DNA of 64,000 nucleotides, taken from the NCBI RefSeq assembly GCF_014193895.1, contig NZ_BLZR01000001.1:1426001-1490000 (forward strand). Reading direction: 5' to 3'. This stretch comes from Clostridium fungisolvens. Lineage in GTDB: Bacteria; Bacillota; Clostridia; Clostridiales; Clostridiaceae. Position numbers and translations under genes: made by a program. The first letter of the stretch is position 1, and every line of letters starts with the position of its first letter. Below are positions 1 through 7,900 of this stretch, piece by piece. The notes under the pieces were generated by a model that did not search any database, was not told the DNA's origin, and saw only the letters and a list, made by a program, of their open reading frames with translations.

Positions 1-1
1 A

Positions 2-148
2 GAGATTGAACCATCTAATTTTATGGGTAAGTTAGAAGATTATACAAAGAATAATATATTTAGAGTAAAGAAACAAAGCAATATAAATCTAATATATAAA
101 AAACTGATGGATGTTAAAAATACATATGGTTTAACAGAAACTAAATAA
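2..148 (+). CDS. C-terminal end of an unidentified protein (partial)
   Basis: An open frame enters from the left edge and encodes the last 48 residues of a protein, ending at TAA (146-148). The tail is basic and rich in Lys and Asn, with no recognisable motif, so the product cannot be named. A strong terminator hairpin follows 8 bp later, which supports this being the true end of a transcribed gene. The gene runs toward lrgB, which lies on the other strand. Confidence 0.5.
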   Translation, partial: EIEPSNFMGKLEDYTKNNIFRVKKQSNINLIYKKLMDVKNTYGLTETK

Positions 149-155
149 AGTAAAT

Positions 156-229
156 AAATCCTATGATAAATTCAAAGTAATTCTATTTTAAATAGAAGCA
201 TTGAAGATATCATAGGATTTATATTTTTA
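156..229 (+). terminator. Rho-independent terminator after the left-edge gene
   Basis: A perfect 13-bp inverted repeat (AAATCCTATGATA at 156-168, TATCATAGGATTT at 208-220) is followed by ATATTTTT. A smaller hairpin (TTCTATTTTAAATAGAA, 181-197) lies in its loop. It may also serve lrgB transcripts from the other strand. Confidence 0.75.
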
Positions 230-305
230 AGTAAAGGAATTTAAAGTTTTGGCGATGTTAATTTCAACAATACTCTTAAAAATAGCCAAAGTTTTATATA
301 ATTAA

Positions 306-1019
306 CTACTTATGAAAATGCAATATGCCGCTAAGAATATTATAGATAAATGGTGCTAGGAAAACTGTCATGAGTCCTGCAAGTCCAATGGAAAGTGAGC
401 TCATGGCGCCTTCGGTTTCTCCGATTTCTAGTGCCTTAGAGGTTCCAACTGCATGAGAGGCAGTACCTAAGGAAACACCAACTGCAACCTTGTGCTTTAT
501 TCCAAATATCTTACATATCAATGGGCCTATCATAGCACCAATTATACCTGTAATAACAATAGCGACTACTGTGATAGGTACAATTCCATGAAGTTCATTG
601 CTTATTTCCATGCCGATAGGTGTTGTGACAGCCTTAGGAGCTAAGGATTTTATTATCACTGGATCTAGTTTGAAAGCATAAGATAATAAAATTATGCTTA
701 TTATTCCAACAGTACTTCCTACAAATATACCTATGAATATAGGAAGACCATAAGCTTTAAGAAGCTTGATTTGTTTATAAAGAGGTACAGCTAAAATTAC
801 TGTAGCTGGTCCTAAAAACATATTTATAAATTGTCCACCTTGATTATAAGTTTTAAAATCAATCTTAAAAAGTAGTAAAAATCCAATTACTAAAGCAATA
901 GCAATTAAAAGTGGGTTAAATAAAGGGAATTTTGTTCGTTTGTATAAAAGTAAACCTATTTCAAAAGCTATAAGAGATAAAACTATACCAAATAGAGCAT
1001 TGCTAGTAAATATATTCAT
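306..1019 (-). CDS. lrgB: LrgB/CidB-family membrane protein
   Basis: This 237-residue, very hydrophobic protein has the length and layout of the LrgB/YohK family, with about six to seven membrane segments and the conserved stretch around SLGTASHAVGTSKALE near residue 185-200. LrgA/LrgB pairs are holin/antiholin-like membrane proteins linked to control of autolysin activity and, in several Firmicutes, to export or uptake of small carboxylic acids such as pyruvate. lrgA lies 11 nt upstream on the same strand, so the two are almost certainly co-transcribed. No LytS/LytR regulator is in the window. Family assignment is firm. The physiological role here is inferred. Confidence 0.9.
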   Translation of the reverse strand: MNIFTSNALFGIVLSLIAFEIGLLLYKRTKFPLFNPLLIAIALVIGFLLLFKIDFKTYNQGGQFINMFLGPATVILAVPLYKQIKLLKAYGLPIFIGIFVGSTVGIISIILLSYAFKLDPVIIKSLAPKAVTTPIGMEISNELHGIVPITVVAIVITGIIGAMIGPLICKIFGIKHKVAVGVSLGTASHAVGTSKALEIGETEGAMSSLSIGLAGLMTVFLAPFIYNILSGILHFHK

Positions 1020-1030
1020 GATTGCACTCC

Positions 1031-1384
1031 TTAATTAGTTTTCATAATTTTTGTCACAAGCTGGATTACGAAACCAGTAACAGCTATCATAATTATTGTA
1101 CTTAGTATACAAACAATCAATATTCTTCCCCAAGAGCTTTTTAGAACATCCATTGAAGTGAGTAAACCTACTCCAGCTGGAATGAAGAAAAAAGACAAGT
1201 GATCTAGAAAAAAGTTAGATATGGTTTCTATGTATGAAAGTTTAATGACTTTTGTTAATAGTAAAACTAATAATAAGAGCATTCCAATTATATTGCCAGG
1301 GATCGGAAGATTAAAGGTTTTAGAAATAAATTCCCCTATAAAAAATATTACTAGAATTATAAGTAGTTCTCTAAATAATTTCAA
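1031..1384 (-). CDS. lrgA: LrgA/CidA-family holin-like protein
   Basis: This 117-residue protein has four predicted membrane segments and the family pattern of LrgA/CidA (GEFISKTFNLPIPGNIIGM near the start and FFFIPAGVGLL in the middle). It is the usual partner of LrgB and is thought to oligomerise in the membrane like a holin. The start is set by a strong Shine-Dalgarno sequence (TAAGGAGGTG) just upstream on the minus strand. It is the first gene of the lrgAB operon. Confidence 0.9.
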   Translation of the reverse strand: MKLFRELLIILVIFFIGEFISKTFNLPIPGNIIGMLLLLVLLLTKVIKLSYIETISNFFLDHLSFFFIPAGVGLLTSMDVLKSSWGRILIVCILSTIIMIAVTGFVIQLVTKIMKTN

Positions 1385-1555
1385 AGATTACACCTCCTTA
1401 AACACACTATTATAATTTAGCATTTTTTTTGAGGAAGGTAAACCGCGGAATGTGACTTAATAGTAGATAGTAAACAATTTCATTTGCCGTTAAAGATAAC
1501 TATAGATACAATTTGGATACTTACTCTTGAATACTTTGAAAATCAAGTTAATAAT

Positions 1556-1584
1556 GAAAAAAAGACAAGAAAGCTTGTCTTTTA
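1556..1584 (-). terminator. Terminator after the TPR gene
   Basis: AAAGACAAG (1561-1569) pairs with CTTGTCTTT (1574-1582). Read on the minus strand the hairpin is followed by seven T residues, directly downstream of the stop codon at 1591. Confidence 0.8.
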
Positions 1585-1590
1585 ATAAAC

Positions 1591-2406
1591 TTAAGAAATT
1601 TCTTCAAGTTTTTGTTTGATTGTTTCTTTGTTTAAGTTACTTAAGAAGGATTCTTCAAGTGAAAAAGCTTTATTTAATAATTCAGTGGCTGCTTCTATAT
1701 TTCCTTCTTCAGCGAGAATTAAACCGGAATAGTAATAAGGCTCTGAGAAATTAACGTAATCATCTATTAAAGGAGTAAACAATTCTTTAGCTTTTTCAAA
1801 GTTGCCAAGTTTATAATATATTTCACCTAAATTTGCTTTTACAATTGAACTGTTACTATATGTAATTAATGCCGCTTCATTAAATTCTAATGCCTTGTTC
1901 AAATCACCTTTATTGATTAGAAAGTACCCAAGAGTCTCAAAAATCGTAGAGGCTTTATGTACTTTTGATAGATCCTGAAGAGTTTTTATAGCAGAATCAA
2001 CATCATTCTTTTTCCAATAAATTAACGCTTCTGCCATCTTAATATTCTGTAAATCTTTTTCTTTAAATTGTCTCTCGGAGATTATTTTTACAAAGATCCT
2101 GTCTGCTTCACTTACATCCCCATGTTTCAGTTCTAAAAAGACATAGTTAGCAATTATTTTTGCTTTTGATACCTTTGATAATGCTGCTTTCTTATACCAA
2201 TCTATAGCATTTGCATATTGGTAATTACGGTAAGCTCTATTTGCCATAAAAGCAGCTAACATATCGCGGTTTGTGATGCCTTTGTATATGATATAGATCC
2301 AAAACAAAATACTTCCAATTGCAGGATTTACAAAAAACATAATTCCTAATATTAAAACTATTAAGATTAAATCCTTAGGAAAATTTTTGCTGACTTTTTC
2401 ACCCAT
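1591..2406 (-). CDS. Membrane-anchored TPR repeat protein
   Basis: This 271-residue protein starts with two close hydrophobic segments (about residues 12-45), which anchor it in the membrane. A cytoplasmic helical domain follows, with tetratricopeptide-like repeats (about 55-265; for example the block around LGYFLINKGDLNKALEFNEA). TPR domains act as protein-binding scaffolds. No catalytic motif is present, so the role is unknown. It lies downstream of the ABC transporter genes. Its ribosome binding site (GGGGGAA) is buried in one arm of a 20-bp perfect hairpin (2411-2462), which could limit translation. Confidence 0.75.
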   Translation of the reverse strand: MGEKVSKNFPKDLILIVLILGIMFFVNPAIGSILFWIYIIYKGITNRDMLAAFMANRAYRNYQYANAIDWYKKAALSKVSKAKIIANYVFLELKHGDVSEADRIFVKIISERQFKEKDLQNIKMAEALIYWKKNDVDSAIKTLQDLSKVHKASTIFETLGYFLINKGDLNKALEFNEAALITYSNSSIVKANLGEIYYKLGNFEKAKELFTPLIDDYVNFSEPYYYSGLILAEEGNIEAATELLNKAFSLEESFLSNLNKETIKQKLEEIS

Positions 2407-2410
2407 GATA

Positions 2411-2462
2411 ATTCCCCCATAAAAATAGTAATATGATAATTATACTATTTTTATGGGGGAAT
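2411..2462 (-). promoter_or_regulatory. Perfect 20-bp hairpin covering the ribosome binding site of the TPR gene
   Basis: ATTCCCCCATAAAAATAGTA (2411-2430) is the exact reverse complement of 2443-2462. On minus-strand RNA the 3' arm contains the GGGGGAA Shine-Dalgarno sequence, which ends only 4 nt before the ATG at 2406. There is no T-tract behind it, so it looks more like an RNA element that masks the RBS, or an operon-separating stem, than a normal terminator. Confidence 0.55.
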
Positions 2463-2470
2463 ATAAACAA

Positions 2471-3268
2471 TCAATACTTAACTCTAACAATATTTTCTAT
2501 TATTGAAACAATTTTATACATGATATAAGCAATGACTGAAAGTATTATTATACTCATCATGACCATATCTAATTGAGAGATTTGACCACCGTATACTATT
2601 AGGAATCCCAAACCATCCTTAGCAACCAAGAATTCTCCCATGATAACACCTACCCAAGAAAGACCTACATTTATTTTTAAAGCAGATATCATTGTTGGAA
2701 TAGATGCAGGCATTATTAAATGAGTTAACATTTGGATTTTATTTGCACCAAAAGTTTTCATTAACTTTATCTTTTCTTCATCCACTTCCTGGAAGCCGGA
2801 AAAAACACTCATTATTGTTACAACTATTGAAATAAGGAGTGCTATTACTATGATAGCTGTAATTCCATTTCCTACCCAGAATATTATTATAGGGGCAAGG
2901 GCTACCTTAGGCAATGCATTAAGAACTACAAGATAAGGTTCCATTACCTTTGAAGCAAAATCACTCCACCATAACGCAATAGCTATAATGGTACCAAGAA
3001 CTGTGCCTAAAACAAAACCTAAAATAGTTTCGTAGCATGTAACAAATATATGCTTTATAAGAGTACCTTCACCGTAAAATTGCATTATTGATTTTACAAC
3101 TCTAGATGGGGTCGAAGTTAGGAATGGATCGATCCATTTTAAATCCCCTGCAATCTCCCATAGAGCTAAGAAGACTACTAAAACTAATGCTCGAACAAAT
3201 GCAAGCTTTATTTTAGCTAATCTTATTTTTTTAAGGTATAATTCATGCTCTTGTTCTTTATTCATCAT
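2471..3268 (-). CDS. ABC transporter permease, SsuC/TauC/ThiX type
   Basis: A 265-residue integral membrane protein of the binding-protein-dependent transport family, with about six membrane segments. The EAA-like cytoplasmic loop lies near residues 165-190 (KTFGANKIQMLTHLIMPASI), where the ATPase docks. The family carries sulfonates, taurine, nitrate or thiamine precursors. The substrate cannot be fixed from sequence. The start overlaps the ATPase gene by 11 nt, showing translational coupling. Together with the upstream ATPase and the split binding protein it makes one complete importer. Confidence 0.9.
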   Translation of the reverse strand: MMNKEQEHELYLKKIRLAKIKLAFVRALVLVVFLALWEIAGDLKWIDPFLTSTPSRVVKSIMQFYGEGTLIKHIFVTCYETILGFVLGTVLGTIIAIALWWSDFASKVMEPYLVVLNALPKVALAPIIIFWVGNGITAIIVIALLISIVVTIMSVFSGFQEVDEEKIKLMKTFGANKIQMLTHLIMPASIPTMISALKINVGLSWVGVIMGEFLVAKDGLGFLIVYGGQISQLDMVMMSIIILSVIAYIMYKIVSIIENIVRVKY

Positions 3269-4022
3269 TTAGATCTAACTCCTTCCATGTAATATTGAAA
3301 TACTCTCTAAATTGCGGCTCATCACGCCTTTGAAGAGGAGTAAGATTCTCGTTAAAGTCAAGAAATAGTTCTCTCTTTACCACAGAAGGTCTTTTTGATA
3401 GTATGACTATTTTTGAAGAGGTAGATATTGCTTCTGAAATATCGTGAGTAACCATTATTGCAGTTTTATTTTCTTTCTTTATTATTTGAAAAATTTCATC
3501 GCATACCTTTAATCTTGTTTGGTAATCTAATGCAGAAAATGGTTCATCCAGTAGTAAAATTTCTGGTTCTAAGGCAAGCGTTCTAATCAGCGCAGCTCTT
3601 TGTCTCATGCCGCCAGAAAGTTGACTTGGATAGCTTTTTTTGAATTTAGATAGACCATACTGGGATAACAATAAATCAACTTTTTCAATATTTTCTTTAG
3701 TAAGCAACTTTTTTATCTTTAAACCAAGAGTAACATTATCCCAAAGTGTAAGCCATTCGAATAAGTTATCTTTTTGAAACATATACCCAACCATGTCTTG
3801 ATTTGAATCAGAGCTAGTACCATTGAACAATATTTCTCCAGAAGAGGGCTTTAGTAAACCAGAAATTATATTAAGAAGAGTTGATTTACCGCAGCCAGAA
3901 GGACCAATAACACTTACAAAGTCACCTTTTTCTATATCGATATTTATATTATTTAGTGCTTCTATAACTGATTCAGGAGTATGAAAATTCATATAGATAT
4001 TTTTTATCTCAAGAAGTGCCAT
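3258..4022 (-). CDS. ABC transporter ATP-binding protein, SsuB/TauB type
   Basis: This 254-residue ATPase has all the nucleotide-binding motifs: Walker A GPSGCGKS (residues 40-47), signature LSGGMRQRA (about 134), Walker B ILLLDEPFSALD (about 155) and the switch histidine in MVTHD (about 192). It energises the permease encoded by the overlapping next gene. The RBS is TAGGTGGTG before the ATG at 4022. A 131-bp imperfect palindrome separates it from the binding-protein gene. With the 12-kb element in place, this gene and the permease are cut off from the promoter that lies upstream of 17325. Confidence 0.93.
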   Translation of the reverse strand: MALLEIKNIYMNFHTPESVIEALNNINIDIEKGDFVSVIGPSGCGKSTLLNIISGLLKPSSGEILFNGTSSDSNQDMVGYMFQKDNLFEWLTLWDNVTLGLKIKKLLTKENIEKVDLLLSQYGLSKFKKSYPSQLSGGMRQRAALIRTLALEPEILLLDEPFSALDYQTRLKVCDEIFQIIKKENKTAIMVTHDISEAISTSSKIVILSKRPSVVKRELFLDFNENLTPLQRRDEPQFREYFNITWKELDLNDE

Positions 4023-4044
4023 ATTTTCACCACCTATTAAAAAT

Positions 4045-4175
4045 TTGTCACGGATATACTGATGTATTCTTCATGGTTTTATATCTTTTTAACACTTCTC
4101 GTGAAGATCAGAAGTTATATAAAAGATATAAAAGTGAAGTAATATACATCTCGAAGCATAAAATATCCGTGACAA
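4045..4175 (-). repeat. 131-bp nested palindrome between binding-protein and ATPase genes
   Basis: The ends are a perfect 13-bp inverted repeat (TTGTCACGGATAT at 4045-4057, ATATCCGTGACAA at 4163-4175). Inner paired blocks include GATGTAT/ATACATC, CTTCA/TGAAG and TTTTATATCTTTT/AAAAGATATAAAA, so almost the whole unit folds on itself. On the minus strand it is followed by ATTTTTAA. It may be an intra-operon attenuator or RNA-stabilising stem, or a small MITE-like insertion. Confidence 0.6.
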
Positions 4176-4188
4176 TAAAAATTAAATA

Positions 4189-4990
4189 CTATTTAGATAA
4201 ATCTTTTAATGCTTTTTCTCCAAAGGAGTTGTCAATTATCTTATCGAATGCAGGTCTTGAAGGAACTAAACTAGCTTGATAAGACTGAATTATATCTAAA
4301 AGTCTAGTATAGTCTTCTTCTTTCATTGTAGGAACTTTTGCAAAAGCATCAATAGATCTGTAATTTTTAACAACGTTAGTTAGTATATCTTGATCTGTTC
4401 CAGGGAAGAAGGATATGATTGATTTTGCAACATCAGCGTCGCTATTCTTTTGTACCCATTGCTGACCTTTTACTATTGCACGGGTAAATTTTTCTATTAT
4501 ATCCGGATTCTTTTCTATATATGATTTAGTTGCGTAGAAGCAAGTATAAGGTAATGTTCCAGCTGATGCTCCAACAGAGGCAACTATACTACCAGCTTTT
4601 TCTTTTTCAAGCATAGAACCTGTAGGCTCGAAAAGAGCAACATAATCGCCGGTTCCACCTTTGAAAGCACCACCAGTTGCAGTGTAAGCAATATTAGTTA
4701 CAACATTAACATCTTTACCAGGTTGAAGACCATGATTTCTTAAAACATACTCTAAAGCCATTTCAGGAACACCACCAGGACGACCGCCTATAATAGTTTT
4801 ACCCTTCACAGATTCCCAAGTGAAGTTTTTGTCTTCAGTTCTTCCAACTAAGAAGGAACCATCTTTTTGAGTCAATTGAGCAAATACAATTGGGTAGTCC
4901 TCTCTCTTTTGATTATAGATGTATACAACTTGTTCAGGTCCACTGAAACCTATATCAACGCTTTTAGATAATACTTGCTGCATAGTCTTG
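4189..4990 (-). pseudogene. 3' part of split NMT1/SsuA-type substrate-binding protein gene
   Basis: This part encodes the last 266 residues of a periplasmic-binding-type lipoprotein. The frame contains DIGFSGPEQVVYIYN, typical of the NMT1/THI5/SsuA family, but lacks a signal peptide and the first domain lobe. An ATG at 4983 is only an internal methionine with no proper RBS. The frame continues upstream to 4990, where homology stops inside the sequence GCAGAC (minus strand). The missing 5' end is at 17075-17325. Joining 17325-17075 to 4990-4189 gives 1053 nt, that is 351 codons including the stop, with the joint reading GQGADKTMQQVL, which matches the family. In the integrated state the gene is broken. 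Confidence 0.9.
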
Positions 4991-5009
4991 TCTGCAACCT
5001 GTGCAGAAA
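4981..5009. other. attL: left junction of the 12.1-kb element
   Basis: The chromosomal half (up to 4990) belongs to the binding-protein gene. The element half (CAACCTGTGCAGAAA, 4995-5009) is nearly the inverted copy of the element half at the right end (TTTCTGTACACGTTG, 17058-17072; 13 of 15 match as reverse complement). The shared core is TCTGC on the plus strand (4991-4995). The symmetry centre falls on the dinucleotide TC (4991-4992). Confidence 0.8.
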
Positions 5010-5269
5010 TACAAACAGCAGAAACCCAGTGATTTCAAGGGCTTCTGCCGTTTGTGAGTTAATGCTAGTATGCAATGTAAATTTTTGGTGCATATTTTGC
5101 TAGATCTTAAATTATAGCACTACATATTAGAGCAAGCCCAACCATCAAATTCAACCTAAGAGTTGGACCTACCAAGCCTGTTACATAAATAAGTGATATT
5201 GAATATTAATAAGTAATTGTTTGCGACAAAAAATGATAAATTTTTACTTCATTTTACTAGAAAAAGTAG

Positions 5270-5298
5270 AACTGAAAATGTTTGTAAATCATATAATA
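5270..5298 (+). promoter_or_regulatory. Possible sigmaK-type promoter of the collagen-like gene
   Basis: CATATAATA (5290-5298) fits the mother-cell sigma -10 pattern CATAnnnTA. An AC (5271-5272) lies 17 nt upstream, as in sigmaK -35 elements. It sits 49 nt before the gene start. The rest of 5010-5347 shows no gene. Confidence 0.4.
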
Positions 5299-5347
5299 TC
5301 CTGACTTGGTCAAATATGTAAGATGAAAAGGGGAGAAAAATAGAAGG

Positions 5348-6238
5348 ATGAATACTAGAGAAGGTTATCATTACAACGATTGTTACGAGAAAAAACATCA
5401 TTGTGAATGTCCTACTGGTCCTACAGGTCCACAAGGTCCTCCAGGGCCGAAAGGATGCCCAGGAGTTCCAGGCAGAAGAGGACCACAAGGATGTAGGGGA
5501 CCAGCCGGACCAACAGGTGCAACAGGACCAGCTGGAGGGCCTACTGGGCCTACTGGACCAAGAGGGCCAAGAGGATTTATGGGACCAACGGGAGCAACAG
5601 GACCACAAGGACCAACAGGGCCAGCTGGAGGACCTTCAGGAGCAACAGGACCAACAGGACCAACAGGACCTTCAGGAGCAACCGGGCCTTCAGGAGCAAC
5701 CGGGCCTTCAGGAGCAACCGGGCCTTCAGGAGCAACTGGACCAGCTGGAGATTGCTGTTGCAAAAACGCTGTGAAATATGCATTAGACACAATTCTTGCT
5801 GCAAATCCAGCACAAGATATATCATTAGTTTCATTTAATACAACTCAGACAGGGACAATTGCTGGATTTCAGGCAAATGGTGAGGTAGTAAATATTATTG
5901 ATACTAATAGTGGTGATACAGTATACGTATCGTTGTGTAACGTAGTATTTATCACATTCCCAATAGCGCCAGTAACAACACCTCCATCCCCATATGATTG
6001 TACTACTCCAGGATGTTGCTGCAATGTGGATCTTGATACAGCAATAAGAAGTATTACAGGACCATTACCAGCTAATGTACAGTTAAATATTCATGTTGTA
6101 GATAATACAGCTAGTGCTTATCAAACTACAACCGTATATGGAATATGCAATGGTATACTTTGGGTTAAATTTAAAAATACTGTTAAAGGAAATAGTTATG
6201 GAGCTATTCCTCTATGCTCGATTTTTAGTGTATTTTAA
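5348..6238 (+). CDS. Collagen-like (BclA-type) exosporium protein
   Basis: A 296-residue protein with a short Cys/His-rich head (residues 1-21), a collagen-like Gly-X-Y region dominated by GPT/GAT triplets (about 22-134), a CCC cluster (about 136-138) and a C-terminal domain of about 158 residues with more cysteines. Bacterial Gly-X-Thr collagens of this design form trimeric filaments on the spore surface and are glycosylated on threonine, BclA of Bacillus and C. difficile being the models. The possible sigmaK promoter fits late mother-cell expression. Four exact or near-exact 18-bp repeats inside the region (5669-5740) should make its length variable. It is the first gene inside the left end of the mobile element. 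RBS is AGAAGG before the ATG. Confidence 0.85.
   Translation: MNTREGYHYNDCYEKKHHCECPTGPTGPQGPPGPKGCPGVPGRRGPQGCRGPAGPTGATGPAGGPTGPTGPRGPRGFMGPTGATGPQGPTGPAGGPSGATGPTGPTGPSGATGPSGATGPSGATGPSGATGPAGDCCCKNAVKYALDTILAANPAQDISLVSFNTTQTGTIAGFQANGEVVNIIDTNSGDTVYVSLCNVVFITFPIAPVTTPPSPYDCTTPGCCCNVDLDTAIRSITGPLPANVQLNIHVVDNTASAYQTTTVYGICNGILWVKFKNTVKGNSYGAIPLCSIFSVF
5669..5740 (+). repeat. Four 18-bp tandem repeats in the collagen region
   Basis: CCTTCAGGAGCAACCGGG occurs at 5669, 5687 and 5705, with a fourth copy at 5723 differing near its end. Each encodes two collagen triplets (PSGATG). Such in-frame repeats change number by slippage. Confidence 0.9.
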
Positions 6239-6281
6239 TGAGGACAAATAATTTTTTCAATGAAAGAGATTATTAAAACTG

Positions 6282-6326
6282 AAGGCATAAATCCTGTAGT
6301 TTCGTGGGTTTATGCCTTTATTTATA
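6282..6326. terminator. Terminator after the collagen-like gene
   Basis: AAGGCATAAATCC (6282-6294) pairs with GGGTTTATGCCTT (6306-6318), followed by TATTTATA. It lies between two convergent genes and may serve both. Confidence 0.7.
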
Positions 6327-6364
6327 GTATATTCTTTTAATCAAAATAAGCCCAAGCATCGATT

Positions 6365-6652
6365 TTAACTCTTTACCCTAGATTTTTTAGAGGTTATAAA
6401 AGATATTACTATAGAAAATTGCGAGTATGAAATACCTTCTAAAATTGAATAGTAAATACCAGTAATATGAGATTCACTTGCTCCTCCAAGGACACCCACG
6501 AACACTATAGAGGATAAAAAGATAGCTGTGATTCTTCGTGCATTACTTTTATCAAGCCAAGAGTCGAATTTTAGTTTTGAGCAAATGAAGTATAATATGC
6601 ATGTAAAAGTGGTAATTGAAATTAGTGAGGTAAGTGTATGATTCATATTCAT
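6365..6652 (-). CDS. Small membrane protein, function unknown
   Basis: This 95-residue protein has about three hydrophobic segments (7-27, 42-60, 67-88) and a basic C-terminus (KKSRVKS), so the tail is probably cytoplasmic. The RBS AAAGGAGG lies at good distance from the ATG at 6652. No known domain was recognised. It is the last of a row of minus-strand cargo genes in the mobile element. Confidence 0.6.
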   Translation of the reverse strand: MNMNHTLTSLISITTFTCILYFICSKLKFDSWLDKSNARRITAIFLSSIVFVGVLGGASESHITGIYYSILEGISYSQFSIVISFITSKKSRVKS

Positions 6653-6697
6653 CCTCCTTTAATTTGTATCTCTAATGCTATAAAGCTTTAAATAGAG

Positions 6698-7195
6698 TTA
6701 TATTCTATCTTCTAAACAATACAAGGTTAATGTATCTGAAGATTTAGTGCTCATTAAAATAAGTAGATATGAAGCACCTTCCTCTATTAATTTATATCTT
6801 AGTGTTGTATTATCATTTACAATCAAATCCGTTATTTCATTTATGGCTTTCTTGTCATCTATTGACTTAGCTAGAGGTTTAAATTTATCAAGCGCTAAAC
6901 TATCAAAAGACGAAAAGTTAAAATTCTTATTTATCTCATCTAAATGATCCTTGGTATAATTTAATTTAGTAAGCTTTACTCCATCACCATGAAATCCACC
7001 AGTTTTGTCTGACAGTACAGTTGCTTCCTTTGTATTAGGTAGACTAGCACTCCAGTTGATATTAATTAATGTTACCGGATCTAATAATTTGTTAAACCTG
7101 CTTACCATTGATTTTACGATTAGAAATGATGAAATAATCACTATAGAAATTATAGCGGTTAAAGTTATAAGTATCTTTTTTCTTTTAATATTCAT
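6698..7195 (-). CDS. Exported or membrane-anchored protein, function unknown
   Basis: A 165-residue protein with a basic start and one long hydrophobic segment (about 8-30), which acts as a signal anchor. The rest is soluble and predicted to lie outside the membrane. It has no cysteine lipobox and no recognised catalytic motif. The RBS (GGAGG) precedes the ATG at 7195. It belongs to the mobile-element cargo and lies between a small membrane protein and the CXXC pair. Confidence 0.6.
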   Translation of the reverse strand: MNIKRKKILITLTAIISIVIISSFLIVKSMVSRFNKLLDPVTLININWSASLPNTKEATVLSDKTGGFHGDGVKLTKLNYTKDHLDEINKNFNFSSFDSLALDKFKPLAKSIDDKKAINEITDLIVNDNTTLRYKLIEEGASYLLILMSTKSSDTLTLYCLEDRI

Positions 7196-7251
7196 ATAAG
7201 CCTCCGCTGATATTTGATTGTGATATTTATAGTAAATAAAATATTATAATA

Positions 7252-7545
7252 TTAATGGTTTTTTACATAAGTTCTTAACAAAAAAGGAGAAAGTAATAAT
7301 ATAAAAATGAGCCATAAAATAGCTAGAATTGAGTAAAATTGTGGACTTAATACTTTTAGTATTTGATTTCTTAGAAATAATGGAAAGCATGCGCCTAGAA
7401 CGATTGTTAGACGGTAGGGTGCTATTATATAATACTCAGTTTTACATTTATCACATTTTATATTTCTAAAACCGCTCATTATTGATATAAATACTTTTAG
7501 CCAGCCAATTTTATTTCCGCATTTTTCACATTTTTTTATAAGCAT
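7252..7545 (-). CDS. CXXC-x20-CXXC family small membrane protein
   Basis: The 97-residue protein has two CXXC pairs (CEKC near residue 6 and CDKC near residue 30) spaced like the family named cxxc_20_cxxc, and two C-terminal membrane segments. The cysteines probably bind zinc as a ribbon on the cytoplasmic side. Function of the family is not known. It is paralogous to the gene directly upstream (7586-7882), and the two form a tandem duplication. Its RBS (AAGGAG) lies between the two genes. Confidence 0.7.
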   Translation of the reverse strand: MLIKKCEKCGNKIGWLKVFISIMSGFRNIKCDKCKTEYYIIAPYRLTIVLGACFPLFLRNQILKVLSPQFYSILAILWLIFILLLSPFLLRTYVKNH

Positions 7546-7585
7546 AGGTAAAATCTCCTTGGTTTATAAAATAATTTAAAGGGAG

Positions 7586-7882
7586 TTATTTCTTTACATG
7601 GTATCTAGCAATGAAGGGAGTTGTAAGTATTAATACTAAAATATACGTTATTATAATAAGTAAAGCGTACAGTAGTGTATTAGTTGGTATGTGCTTTATC
7701 ATAGGCATAATAGGGAGACCAATAAGTATTGCGATAAATATACGAGAAGTCATGTTAATGTAATGTTTTGTATTACAGTGGTCACATTTTATTGATTTGC
7801 TATAGCCTTCAATCCAAACTGATTTAAGGACACTTTTCCAACTAAACTCTTTAGAGCAGTTTTTACATTTCTGAATAAACAT
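7586..7882 (-). CDS. CXXC-x20-CXXC family small membrane protein (paralogue)
   Basis: A 98-residue protein with CKNC near residue 6 and CDHC near residue 33, followed by two membrane segments. It shares layout and several residues with its neighbour at 7252-7545 (KC at the start, IKCDHC/IKCDKC, the aromatic after the second pair, the basic C-terminus after two helices). The two are therefore diverged tandem copies. Function unknown. Part of the mobile-element cargo. Confidence 0.7.
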   Translation of the reverse strand: MFIQKCKNCSKEFSWKSVLKSVWIEGYSKSIKCDHCNTKHYINMTSRIFIAILIGLPIMPMIKHIPTNTLLYALLIIITYILVLILTTPFIARYHVKK

Positions 7883-7900
7883 TAACTAAAATCTCCTTAC

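Noticed and set aside
4016..4279. 87-aa open frame on the plus strand
   Set aside because: It runs through the palindrome and the end of the binding-protein gene in antisense and has no RBS or family resemblance.
5669..5740. CRISPR-like repeats
   Set aside because: The 18-bp units are directly adjacent without spacers and encode collagen triplets.
5249..5834. Several open frames on both strands over the collagen region
   Set aside because: They are low-complexity shadows of the GXY-coding repeat (runs such as GPVAPE or QEQPGL) in other frames.
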